Shown: one piece after another, positions 26,424-34,321 of the stretch
Numbering within the stretch: the stretch's first letter is position 1
Layout: each line of letters begins with the position of its first letter
Program-made: the position numbers and the translations under genes
Notes under the pieces: model-generated
What the model saw: the letters and a program-made list of their open reading frames with translations, nothing else
Databases searched by the model: none
Told to the model about the DNA's origin: nothing
From: Noviherbaspirillum sp. UKPF54
Lineage (GTDB): Bacteria; Pseudomonadota; Gammaproteobacteria; Burkholderiales; Burkholderiaceae_D
Direction: 5' to 3'
Length of the DNA: 64,000 nucleotides
Assembly (NCBI RefSeq): GCF_007874125.1
Contig: NZ_CP040128.1
Span: 3,162,001-3,226,000, forward strand

Positions 26424-26894
26424 TTGTTTCATGTCGTACTGGTAGCACCGGAGATTCCGCCCAATACCGGCAACATAATCCGCCTGTGCGCGAACACCGG
26501 CGCGTACTTGCACCTGGTCGAACCGCTCGGCTTTCCGCTGGACGACGCCAAGATGCGGCGCGCCGGGCTCGATTATCACGAGTACGCGACCATGAAAGTG
26601 CATCGCAGCTGGGAGGCGTTCATGGAAAGCGAGTCGCCCGATCCGGCGCGCATGTTTGCCCTGACCACGCACGGCTCGATGCCGTTTGCGTCTGCCACGT
26701 TCCAGCCAGGCGACGTGTTCGTGTTCGGTTCCGAGACCCGAGGGCTCGAACCGGCGCTGCGCGAGTCGTTTCCCGCGTCGCAGCGCATCCGTCTGCCGAT
26801 GCGGCCCGACAACCGCAGCCTGAACCTGTCCAACACCGTCGCCGTCGTCGTCTTCGAAGCATGGCGGCAGAACGGTTTCGCCGGCGGCGCTTGA
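26424..26894 (+). CDS. trmL: tRNA (cytidine/uridine34-2'-O)-methyltransferase TrmL
   Basis: This 156-residue SPOUT methyltransferase modifies the wobble ribose of tRNA-Leu. The signature PEIPPNTGNIIRLCANTG is at residues 9-26, with FGSETRG near 105 and the SPOUT knot MRPDNRSLNLSNTVAV near 126-141. The start is TTG 26424, because the sequence FHVVLVAPEIPPN aligns with E. coli TrmL from its first residues and a GAGGAG site sits just upstream. It follows comF by 15 bases. Confidence 0.95.
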   Translation: MFHVVLVAPEIPPNTGNIIRLCANTGAYLHLVEPLGFPLDDAKMRRAGLDYHEYATMKVHRSWEAFMESESPDPARMFALTTHGSMPFASATFQPGDVFVFGSETRGLEPALRESFPASQRIRLPMRPDNRSLNLSNTVAVVVFEAWRQNGFAGGA

Positions 26895-26935
26895 ACAAAG
26901 ACAAAGCCATTTTTCCTCACCACCGAGAACTCATC

Positions 26936-27412
26936 ATGCACCTACGATCCGTCGTCGCACTTGTACTCGCATTGACCGCCGGCTCGGCTTTCGCGGCCGA
27001 TTACCGCGTGAAAGACCTGCACATTGCCTCTCCGTTTGCGCGCCCGACCGTCGCCAACCAGCCGACCGGCGCGGCCTACCTGACGATCGAAAACCGGGGA
27101 ACCAGCGCAGACAAGTTGCTCGCAGCCAGCTCCCCCGTGGCGAAGGCGGTTGAAATTCATAGCATGTCCATGGAGGGCAATGTCATGAGGATGCATCAAG
27201 TGCCGAACATCGCGCTGCCGCCGGCAACCAAGATCACGATGCAGCCGGGGAACGGCTACCACCTGATGCTGTTCGGCCTGCGCCAGCCACTCAATGCGGG
27301 CGAATCCTTTCCAATGACGCTGACCTTCGAGAAGGCGGGAAAAACCGACGTGACGGTCACTGTCGGGAACATGGGGATGATGAAAGAAGGCGGCATGCCG
27401 CACATGCGCTAA
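26936..27412 (+). CDS. Periplasmic copper chaperone PCuAC
   Basis: This 158-residue protein has a signal peptide (VVALVLALTAGSAFA, cleavage near residue 21) and a DUF461/PCuAC domain. The copper ligands H-x-M ... M ... H-x-M are visible as HSMSMEGNVMRMH near residues 78-90 and YHLMLFG near 109. A Met/His-rich tail (MGMMKEGGMPHMR) may add copper sites. PCuAC hands Cu(I) to oxidase CuA or to SCO, fitting the oxidase region upstream. Confidence 0.93.
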   Translation: MHLRSVVALVLALTAGSAFAADYRVKDLHIASPFARPTVANQPTGAAYLTIENRGTSADKLLAASSPVAKAVEIHSMSMEGNVMRMHQVPNIALPPATKITMQPGNGYHLMLFGLRQPLNAGESFPMTLTFEKAGKTDVTVTVGNMGMMKEGGMPHMR

Positions 27413-27434
27413 GCCGGCAGGACGCCATGCGGGC

Positions 27435-28442
27435 TCAGGCTTTGACGAGCCTGACCGTGGCGCGAACGTCGCCTGTCACCAGTCCGCGCAAGTTGCGTAG
27501 CGTCGGCTGACTCCAGGGTTCCAGCGGCGCGGGCGTGACCGCGTCGATCAAGGCCAGTTGCCGCAATACCGCGATAGCGGCGGGATAAAGCGCACGTGCA
27601 TTGCCGTCCGCCACTTTCAGCGCGATTCCCAATCCGGCCGAGCGGACGCCGACGGCCAGCACGCCTTCGGCGCCGCCTTTTACCACCCAGTCCCGCGGCG
27701 CCGCCTGCATGAAGGCGAGATCGGCCCGGCCGCTGCCCGACACCAGCTCCGGCTGGCCGGTCATGGCGTCGAACAGCGGTCCGAGCGCGCAGCCGTATTC
27801 CCGGTCGTTGGCGCCACGCGCCAGGCGGGCATAGCAAAGCGCCAGGCGCGACAGCGGCATCGCGTAATTCGGCGCGGAACAGCCATCGATACCTGACACC
27901 AGGCCGGACTCGGGCAGCCCAGCGATGCGCGCGACATCGTGCCGGATCGCCTGTTGCAGCGGGTGCCCGGGATCGATGTAGGTATCGAGCGGCAACCCGT
28001 GCTGCACGCAATAGGCGAGAAAGCCGGCGTGCTTGCCGCTGCAGTTGTTATGCAGCTGATTGAAGATTTCCCCGGCCGGCGGGCGCTGGTCCGCCGCCGC
28101 ATACCGAATCGGCACGTGGCAGCCGCAGCGCAGATGATGCTCGTCGCAACCCGCGCAGGAAAGCATCGCCCGCACGGTATCGACATGCATCGGTTCCCCG
28201 GAATGGCTGGCGCACATCAGCGCGATCTCGCGGCTGCCAAAGCCGAAATGCGCCACCCCGCCGCCACGCATGAAAGGCAGCGCCTGGAACGGCTTGAGCG
28301 TCGAGCGGGTGAAGGTCGGGAAATCAGCGTCGCCCGCGTAGTACAGCAGCTTGCCGCCGCTATCGACGACCGCGACGGCGCCGGCATGCAGCGATTCGAT
28401 TTGCCCGCCGCGGGTCACTTCCGCCAATGGCGCGAGGTTCAT
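27435..28442 (-). CDS. Asparaginase (PF06089, rhizobial AnsA type)
   Basis: This 335-residue enzyme resembles thermolabile L-asparaginase II of Rhizobium etli, unrelated to E. coli AnsB. Family features include EVTRGGQIESLHAG near residues 8-21, the conserved STLKPFQALPF near 46, CASHSGEP near 76, and NNCSGKHAGFLAYC near 131-144 with the likely catalytic Ser/Lys/Cys cluster. It would hydrolyse asparagine to aspartate in the cytoplasm. The gene sits eight bases upstream of nothing else on its strand but follows rfaE2 by eight bases. Confidence 0.88.
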   Translation of the reverse strand: MNLAPLAEVTRGGQIESLHAGAVAVVDSGGKLLYYAGDADFPTFTRSTLKPFQALPFMRGGGVAHFGFGSREIALMCASHSGEPMHVDTVRAMLSCAGCDEHHLRCGCHVPIRYAAADQRPPAGEIFNQLHNNCSGKHAGFLAYCVQHGLPLDTYIDPGHPLQQAIRHDVARIAGLPESGLVSGIDGCSAPNYAMPLSRLALCYARLARGANDREYGCALGPLFDAMTGQPELVSGSGRADLAFMQAAPRDWVVKGGAEGVLAVGVRSAGLGIALKVADGNARALYPAAIAVLRQLALIDAVTPAPLEPWSQPTLRNLRGLVTGDVRATVRLVKA

Positions 28443-28450
28443 GAGAGTGG

Positions 28451-28933
28451 TTAGCTGTTCCTGACTTTCGACAGCAGCTTGGTGGTCGAGCGGTCGTGCT
28501 CGAAATCGATCGCGATCGCGCGGCCGCCATAGCCGATCACCGCCTTGCCTTCCGGGATGGCGGTCATGTCGTAATCGCCCCCCTTCACGTACACCTCGGG
28601 CCGCGCCTGCTGCACCACTTCCAGGGCGGTGTCCTCGTCGAACGGCACCACCAGGCTGACCGACTCCAGCGCGGCGAGGATCGCCATGCGGTCTTCGCAG
28701 GTGTTGATCGGACGATCATCACCCTTGCCGAGCCGCCTGACCGAGGCATCGGTATTGACTGCGACAACAAGCGACGCGCCTTGTTCACGCGCCTGCGCCA
28801 GATAAGTGACATGGCCGCGATGGAGGATGTCGAACACGCCATTGGTCAACACCACCGGCTTGGGCAATCGGGCAACGCGCTCCTTGAGGTCGGCGCGGGA
28901 ACACAGTTTTTTTTCGAAATTCGGCATGCTCAA
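28451..28933 (-). CDS. rfaE2: D-glycero-beta-D-manno-heptose 1-phosphate adenylyltransferase
   Basis: This 160-residue nucleotidyltransferase is the stand-alone C-terminal half of HldE. It activates heptose 1-phosphate with ATP for ADP-heptose synthesis, feeding the LPS inner core. The signature TNGVFDILHRGHVTYLAQA is at residues 30-48, with VNTDASVRRLGKG near 59-71. The kinase half (HldA) is not in this window, so the domains are split in this organism. Confidence 0.94.
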   Translation of the reverse strand: MSMPNFEKKLCSRADLKERVARLPKPVVLTNGVFDILHRGHVTYLAQAREQGASLVVAVNTDASVRRLGKGDDRPINTCEDRMAILAALESVSLVVPFDEDTALEVVQQARPEVYVKGGDYDMTAIPEGKAVIGYGGRAIAIDFEHDRSTTKLLSKVRNS

Positions 28934-28935
28934 AT

Positions 28936-28966
28936 GAAAAAAGCCGCAAGCACATGCTTGCGGCCG
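28936..28966 (-). terminator. Terminator downstream of the ferritin-like gene
   Basis: Read on the minus strand, a GCCGCAAGC / GCTTGCGGC stem with a four-base loop runs into a six-T tract. It lies 23 bases after the stop of the ferritin-like gene and just before rfaE2. Confidence 0.88.
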
Positions 28967-28988
28967 TTAGCTTAACATTGCGCCGGGA

Positions 28989-29843
28989 TCAGGCGGCAGC
29001 GGGGTTGAGCTGCGCCAGACGCCCGGTGATTTCCTTGCGATAGCGGTTCAGGTCCTGCACCGAGTCAAAGGTGCGCTCGAACAGCAGCGACATATTGTGC
29101 AGAATGCGATCGACCACCTTCTTTTCCCATTCGCCGTCGAACTTGATCTGGCCGTCAAGCCAGCGCTCGAGCCAGTTCGGGTCCGGCAGGCGGCTTTGCA
29201 CGGTATCGTTCGGAAACAGGGCCTGGTTCACGTGCAGGTTGGTCGGGTGCAAGGGCTTCTCCGTGCGGCGCGCGGACGCCATCAGCACGCCGATCTTGGC
29301 AAAGGCCGCGCGCGCGGCATCACCCGCTTCGCCCAGTGCCTTCTTCATGTAGCGCAGATAGGCACCGCCGTGGCGCGCCTCGTCCTGGCTGATGATCTTG
29401 TAGATCTGCTTGATGACCGGCTCGGTATGCCATTCCGAGGCACAGCGGTACCAGTGGTTCAGGCGGATCTCGCCGCAGAAATGCAGCATCAGCGTCTCCA
29501 GCGGCGGCGCCGGATCGAATTCGAAGCGCACATTGTGCAATTCCTCTTCGGTCGGCACCAAGTCCGGGCGGAAACGGCGCAGGTATTCCATCAACACCAG
29601 CGAATGCTTCTGCTCTTCAAAGAACCAGACGGACATGAACGCAGAAAAATCGCTGTCGCCACGATTGTCGCGCAAGAACATCTCGGTCGCGGGCAAAGCC
29701 GACCATTCGGTGATGGCGTTCATCCGGATGGTTTGCGCCTGTTCATCGGACAATTTGGATGCATCGAACTTGTCCCATGGGATATCCTTTTCCATGTTCC
29801 AGCGGACTTGTTCGAGCGACTTGAATAGTTCTGGGTACAGCAT
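28989..29843 (-). CDS. Ferritin-like di-iron protein
   Basis: This 284-residue all-helical protein shows di-iron ligands in ferritin/desaturase order: Glu 46 (ITEW), E77xxH80 (EEQKH), Glu 125 in GEIRLNHW, and E155xxH158 (DEARH). The repeated ExxH pair suits a four-helix-bundle oxygenase, acyl-ACP desaturase relative or ferritin-like oxidase. The substrate cannot be deduced; helical extensions at both ends make it longer than ferritin. It is a single gene with its own terminator, and its 132-base upstream gap is shared with the divergent MFS gene. Confidence 0.82.
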   Translation of the reverse strand: MLYPELFKSLEQVRWNMEKDIPWDKFDASKLSDEQAQTIRMNAITEWSALPATEMFLRDNRGDSDFSAFMSVWFFEEQKHSLVLMEYLRRFRPDLVPTEEELHNVRFEFDPAPPLETLMLHFCGEIRLNHWYRCASEWHTEPVIKQIYKIISQDEARHGGAYLRYMKKALGEAGDAARAAFAKIGVLMASARRTEKPLHPTNLHVNQALFPNDTVQSRLPDPNWLERWLDGQIKFDGEWEKKVVDRILHNMSLLFERTFDSVQDLNRYRKEITGRLAQLNPAAA

Positions 29844-29975
29844 CTCGCACCTTCAATGTTGAGTTAAGTGATTGATTCTACCAAGAAAAACGCCAAACCC
29901 GGTTTTCATGGACCACAAATCATAATTTTTGTCATTGACTTGCATTAGGAAAATCAAAACACACTTGGATGATTT

Positions 29976-31172
29976 ATGCCTGAAATAAGCAACGCCAAAC
30001 CAGTCGGCATTCCACGCACCGTGTGGATACTGGGGTTCGTCAGCATGCTGATGGACGTTTCTTCGGAAATAATCCATAGCCTTCTGCCGGTGTTTATGAC
30101 CGTTGTTTTAGGCGCAAGTGCCACCACGGTCGGCATCATCGAAGGCATCGCCGAAGCGACGGCACTGATCGTCAAGGTGTTTTCCGGCGTCGTGAGCGAC
30201 TACGTCGGCAAGCGCAAATGGCTCGCCGTCATCGGCTACGGCATGGGTGCGCTGTCCAAGCCGCTGTTCGCACTGGCCAGCGGCACCGGATGGGTGCTGT
30301 CGGCGCGCTTCATCGACCGCATCGGCAAGGGCATGCGCGGCGCGCCCCGCGATGCGCTGATCGCCGACATCACCGAGCCGGCGGTGCGCGGCGCCGCCTT
30401 CGGGCTGCGCCAGTCGCTCGACACGGTCGGCGCCTTCGTCGGGCCGCTGCTGGCAATGGGCTTGATGCTGCTATGGTCGAATGACTTCCGCGCGGTGTTC
30501 TGGATCGCCGTGGTTCCCGGACTGCTGGCGGTTGCGCTGCTGGCGTTGGGCGTGCGCGAGCCGGACAGGAAAAAGCCGCTGGAAAAGGCGGCATCCCCGA
30601 TCTCGCGCAGCGCGCTCAGGTCGCTGCCGCCCGCCTACTGGTGGGTGGTTTCCGCCGGCGCAGTGCTGACGCTGGCGCGCTTTTCGGAAGCATTCCTGGT
30701 GCTGCGCGCGCAGCAGGGGGGACTGCCGCTCGCGCTGGTGCCGCTGGTGATGGTCCTGATGAATATCGTGTATGCGCTGGGCGCCTATCCGTTCGGCATA
30801 CTGGCCGACAAGATGCGGCACCGGACCCTGCTCATGCTGGGCATCGCGCCCCTGATCGTGGCCGACCTGCTGCTGGCCTACGACCGGCAACTGGGCTGGA
30901 TCATGGCCGGCGTAGTGTTCTGGGGCTTGCACATGGCGGCTACGCAGGGACTGCTGGCGGCGATGGTGGCCGATACCGCGCCGGCGGAACTGCGCGGCAC
31001 CGCCTTTGGCCTGTTCAACCTCGCCAGCGGCGTGGCGATGCTGATCGCCAGCGTGCTGGCCGGGCTGCTGTGGGACCGCCTCGGGGCGGCGTTCACGTTC
31101 CAGGCCGGCGCTGCCTTTGCGGCGGCGTCCTTGCTGCTGCTAGCCTTGCGCAAGGCCGAACCGCAGCAATAA
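29976..31172 (+). CDS. MFS transporter
   Basis: This 398-residue major facilitator superfamily permease has about twelve hydrophobic helices. DVSSEIIHSLLPVFM near residues 28-42 and the loop 2-3 motif SDYVGKRKWLAVIGYG near 72-87 are intact, as is GKGMRGAPRDALIAD near 112-126. These motifs are shared by a drug/proton antiporter-like MFS group; the substrate is not predictable. It is convergent with cho, only five bases apart. Confidence 0.9.
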   Translation: MPEISNAKPVGIPRTVWILGFVSMLMDVSSEIIHSLLPVFMTVVLGASATTVGIIEGIAEATALIVKVFSGVVSDYVGKRKWLAVIGYGMGALSKPLFALASGTGWVLSARFIDRIGKGMRGAPRDALIADITEPAVRGAAFGLRQSLDTVGAFVGPLLAMGLMLLWSNDFRAVFWIAVVPGLLAVALLALGVREPDRKKPLEKAASPISRSALRSLPPAYWWVVSAGAVLTLARFSEAFLVLRAQQGGLPLALVPLVMVLMNIVYALGAYPFGILADKMRHRTLLMLGIAPLIVADLLLAYDRQLGWIMAGVVFWGLHMAATQGLLAAMVADTAPAELRGTAFGLFNLASGVAMLIASVLAGLLWDRLGAAFTFQAGAAFAAASLLLLALRKAEPQQ

Positions 31173-31177
31173 AGCGA

Positions 31178-32077
31178 TCATGCCGCCCGCGCGCGCTTCG
31201 CCTGCCGCGGCGCCAGCGGCACGATCTGCAACTCGCCTTCCGCCAGCGGCCTGGCGAGAATCTTGTAGACGTCGATGTCGATTTCCATGCGGGTGCTTCG
31301 GCGAAAGCCGGTGCGCCGCCCTTGCAGGCTATCGATGTATGACCAGTGGTCGATCACATGCACCTGCCGCAGGCCGTCTTCCTGCTCGACGATGCCGATC
31401 GGCCCCGGATAGGGCCACACCGACGCCTGCAACTGCTCCAGCGCGCGCAGCAGCCGTGCCTGGTGCGCCTGCCGCGACTCCAGGCCGATACAGGCGCCGC
31501 GGCACTGCCCGATTTGATGCGCGAAACACGCGCGTTTGCGCGTGGCGACTTCCAGGCCCGTCAACACGGGACACAAACCATGCTGTCGAACCAGCGCGCG
31601 CAAGCCCTGCTCCGCAGCGCTGCGCGACACGAACAGCCCGTGCAGGCAGGCACCGGAAAACTCTGGATCGGCGGAGCCGGCCACCTGCGGAAGCCCGCCC
31701 GCATCCATCCTGATCGAGAACATCTGGCCGACGTCACGCAGCAAGACGTTAAACGCAGGCTGCCATTGCTTGATCAGTTTCGATTCGAGCAGCAGCGCAC
31801 CGATTTCCCCGGCCATGCGCACGTAATCCACGGAGCGGACCTGCTGCAGCATGGCGGCTTCTTCCGCCGTGCGCAGATGGGACAGCACGCGGGTGCGGAT
31901 GTTGACGCTTTTCCCTATATAGATCGGCGCGCCATGCCGGTTGCGAAACAGGTAGACGCCAGGTTTGCCGGGCAGCGCATCGATGCTGGCACGGTCTATA
32001 TGCGCCGGGTATTCGAACTCGACGGGGCGCGGCGGCATGACCAGCCCGACCGAGGTGATTCTGGGGCGTATTGTCAC
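31178..32077 (-). CDS. cho: Excinuclease Cho (UvrC homologue)
   Basis: This 299-residue endonuclease resembles the N-terminal half of UvrC and makes the 3' incision in nucleotide excision repair at bulky lesions. The GIY-YIG core is seen as PGVYLFRNRHGAPIYIGKSV, with RVLSHLRTAEEAAML next, and Cys-rich KRACFAHQIGQCRGAC in the C-terminal part. GTG 32077 is chosen because the N-terminus then aligns with E. coli Cho (295 residues); ATG 32038 is the alternative. SOS regulation is known in E. coli, but no LexA box is recognised here. Confidence 0.85.
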   Translation of the reverse strand: MTIRPRITSVGLVMPPRPVEFEYPAHIDRASIDALPGKPGVYLFRNRHGAPIYIGKSVNIRTRVLSHLRTAEEAAMLQQVRSVDYVRMAGEIGALLLESKLIKQWQPAFNVLLRDVGQMFSIRMDAGGLPQVAGSADPEFSGACLHGLFVSRSAAEQGLRALVRQHGLCPVLTGLEVATRKRACFAHQIGQCRGACIGLESRQAHQARLLRALEQLQASVWPYPGPIGIVEQEDGLRQVHVIDHWSYIDSLQGRRTGFRRSTRMEIDIDVYKILARPLAEGELQIVPLAPRQAKRARAA

Positions 32078-32226
32078 TGCTGTAATGCTTGCATGAACTT
32101 CAAGGAGCAAACGCGGTTTGCCTGCATGACTGGCCGGTCCATGAAAGGCCGGCCCTTCTCCAGCAGGATTGGAGCGCATCCCGGCGGGAATAGTTCTTCG
32201 ATTGCATCACGGCGCCGGGCGCGGGT

Positions 32227-33189
32227 TCAGCGCGCCTTCTTCGCCGGCCGCAGCTTGGCCGCATCGTGGTGAAACGCGCCGAGCTGCCTGCGCACCACTT
32301 CCTGCCCGTTGTCGATGACGAATTCCTGGAATGCTGCCGCCACTTTCGGAATGGGCTGATCGACAAGATGCATTACGTACCAGTCCGCCTCGACCGGGTT
32401 TTCCGGCATCGGCAGCATGCGCACCAGGCCGGCTTCGAACTCCAGCGTGCAGGCATGCACCGACAGGAAGGCCACGCCGAGGCCGGCGACCACCATGCGC
32501 TTGATCGCTTCGTTGCTGGACAGCTCCGAGCCGATGCGCAGCGGATAACCGGCTTCCTTGAACAGGCGTTCGATCGTGGTGCGCGTGCCCGAGCCGCGCT
32601 CGCGCACCAGCAGGTTGGCTTCCATGATGTCCGCCAGCGCCACCCTTTTCTTCTTCATCAGCGGATGCGCCGGGCTGGCGATGAAGGCCATCGGGTGGCG
32701 CGCGAAACGCGCCGCGTTGGTGCGCAGTTCGCGCGGCGGCGTGCCCATGATCGCCAGATCGATTTCATGCTTGCTCAGCATGTTGACGATTTCATTGCGG
32801 TTGCCGACCTGCAGCTTGATGCGCACATCGGGCCGCTCGGTGGTGAATTGCACCAGCATCGGCGGCAGCAGATATTCGGCGGTGGTGATGGCGCCGATGC
32901 GCAGGGTGCCGCTGATGACGCCTTTTAACGCCGCCACTTCATCCGCCGCCTCGTCCCACAGGCGCAGGATGCGCTCGGCGAATTCGACCATCACTTCGCC
33001 GGCGGCGGTCAGCTGTATCTTGCGCCCGACCTTGCGCGTGAGCGGCGTGCCGGCGGCCTCTTCCAGCATGCGCAACTGCAGCGAAACCGCCGGCTGCGTC
33101 ACATGCAAGGCTTCGGCCGCACGCGATACGCTGTCGTGGCGCGCCACCAGCAAGAGCGCCTGCAATTGCTTGAAGCTGGCATGATGCAT
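32227..33189 (-). CDS. LysR-family regulator, CbbR-like
   Basis: This 320-residue LysR regulator has an N-terminal winged helix (LQALLLVARHDSVSRAAEAL, residues 9-28; HVTQPAVSLQLRMLEE, 29-44) and an effector domain with IGAITTAEYLLPPML and HEIDLAIMGTPPRE, which are hallmarks of CbbR, activator of Calvin-cycle operons. No RuBisCO or phosphoribulokinase gene lies in the window, so the target may differ. It is divergent from a HAD-like gene across a 131-base AT-rich gap. Confidence 0.88.
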   Translation of the reverse strand: MHHASFKQLQALLLVARHDSVSRAAEALHVTQPAVSLQLRMLEEAAGTPLTRKVGRKIQLTAAGEVMVEFAERILRLWDEAADEVAALKGVISGTLRIGAITTAEYLLPPMLVQFTTERPDVRIKLQVGNRNEIVNMLSKHEIDLAIMGTPPRELRTNAARFARHPMAFIASPAHPLMKKKRVALADIMEANLLVRERGSGTRTTIERLFKEAGYPLRIGSELSSNEAIKRMVVAGLGVAFLSVHACTLEFEAGLVRMLPMPENPVEADWYVMHLVDQPIPKVAAAFQEFVIDNGQEVVRRQLGAFHHDAAKLRPAKKAR

Positions 33190-33214
33190 AAGCCGTTCCT
33201 TATGAAATAGTCAT

Positions 33215-33228
33215 AAAAATTAATTTTT
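33215..33228. promoter_or_regulatory. AT-only palindrome in the LysR/HAD divergent region
   Basis: AAAAATTAATTTTT is a perfect 14-base palindrome, 26 bases upstream of the LysR start and 93 upstream of the HAD-like start. Divergent LysR genes usually bind AT-rich T-N11-A sites in such gaps. This is a candidate autoregulatory site, supported by position and symmetry only. Confidence 0.35.
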
Positions 33229-33320
33229 CTTTTGAATTACTTGCGCTTATATTAACAGTGAACGGCGGGGATTTTTCTCGTTCCTTCTTTCTCGGATCAA
33301 ACAACACCACGGGCCACATC

Positions 33321-34112
33321 ATGGGAATCGAAGTACTCGCACTCGCACTGGACGGCGTCATTCTGGATACGGAAGACGCGCACCTGAAATCCTGCAACGC
33401 GGCGTTCGAAAGCTGCGGGCTGGAACTGCGCTGGTCGATGCAACAATTCCGGGAAGCGGCACGGACATGGGGGCCGAACAATGCGCTGGCGGCCGTCGTC
33501 GAAAAGATTTCCCCTCCAGCATCGCCACGCGACGCCGCGCGGCTTCTGCAGGAAAAGCAGCGCATGTTCCACGACTTGATCCTGGCAAGCGTTCCTGCCG
33601 TGCACTCCGGCTGCGCACAGCTGATGGAGGACGCAATCGACAGCGGCTGCAAGCTGGCGATTGTCACCGACATGCCGGTACAGACCGCCACCGCCCTGCT
33701 CGACCGAGCGTTCGGCGACGCCGTGACCAAGATGTTTTCGGTCGTGGTGAGCGGCGCGAATTTCAATCCTTCCGGCGACAACGGCCCCTACCACCTGGTA
33801 TTGCGCACCGTGGGCGTCGAGGCCGCGCAATGCGCCGTCATCGACGGCGCGGCACCGGCGCTGCGCGCGGCACAGCGGGCGGGCATCTGGACCGTCGCGT
33901 CCACGCCCCATGAAAAAGATACCGCGCGCATCTCCGGCGCCGACTTGTGGTGCCCGAATCTGCAGGAGACGCGCAATCCGGCGGGCCGCAGAACATCCCC
34001 ATCCAGGGCAGCCGACTTCATCACGTTTGCCGCCCTGAAGTCGAGCAAACAGGGGCGCCTGCCGGTCATGCCGGGCTCCCGGCAACCGATGCCGCTGCAC
34101 GCGAACATTTGA
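33321..34112 (+). CDS. HAD-fold protein with degenerate catalytic motifs (CbbY-like)
   Basis: This 263-residue protein has the fold and cap arrangement of CbbY/beta-phosphoglucomutase HAD enzymes. Motif I reads LALDGVILDTE (residues 8-18), so the nucleophile position of DxD holds Ala 9, and only D11 remains. The Lys motif expected as GKPxPD reads GDNGPYH, and the acidic motif IV reads VIDGAAP. Thus catalysis by the usual route is unlikely although the frame is intact. ATG 33321 is chosen over an upstream GTG. It is divergent from the CbbR-like gene, hinting at a regulatory or binding role (inference). Confidence 0.8.
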   Translation: MGIEVLALALDGVILDTEDAHLKSCNAAFESCGLELRWSMQQFREAARTWGPNNALAAVVEKISPPASPRDAARLLQEKQRMFHDLILASVPAVHSGCAQLMEDAIDSGCKLAIVTDMPVQTATALLDRAFGDAVTKMFSVVVSGANFNPSGDNGPYHLVLRTVGVEAAQCAVIDGAAPALRAAQRAGIWTVASTPHEKDTARISGADLWCPNLQETRNPAGRRTSPSRAADFITFAALKSSKQGRLPVMPGSRQPMPLHANI

Positions 34113-34321
34113 CGGCAGGCCATCTGAGCGCAGACCGGTAATTGCCGGACGCGCGCCGGAACATACGATAGCCGATTCATCATCGCCGATGCATGGGATA
34201 GCCGTGCGGCCGGCCTGCGCCCTGACGTCCTGCGAGGCAACAGCACGCCGCCCCGTCAGCATCATGCGGTGGCCCGCGCAAAGGGCCGGATACCGAATTT
34301 TCAATTTGTCGGAGACGCGAC

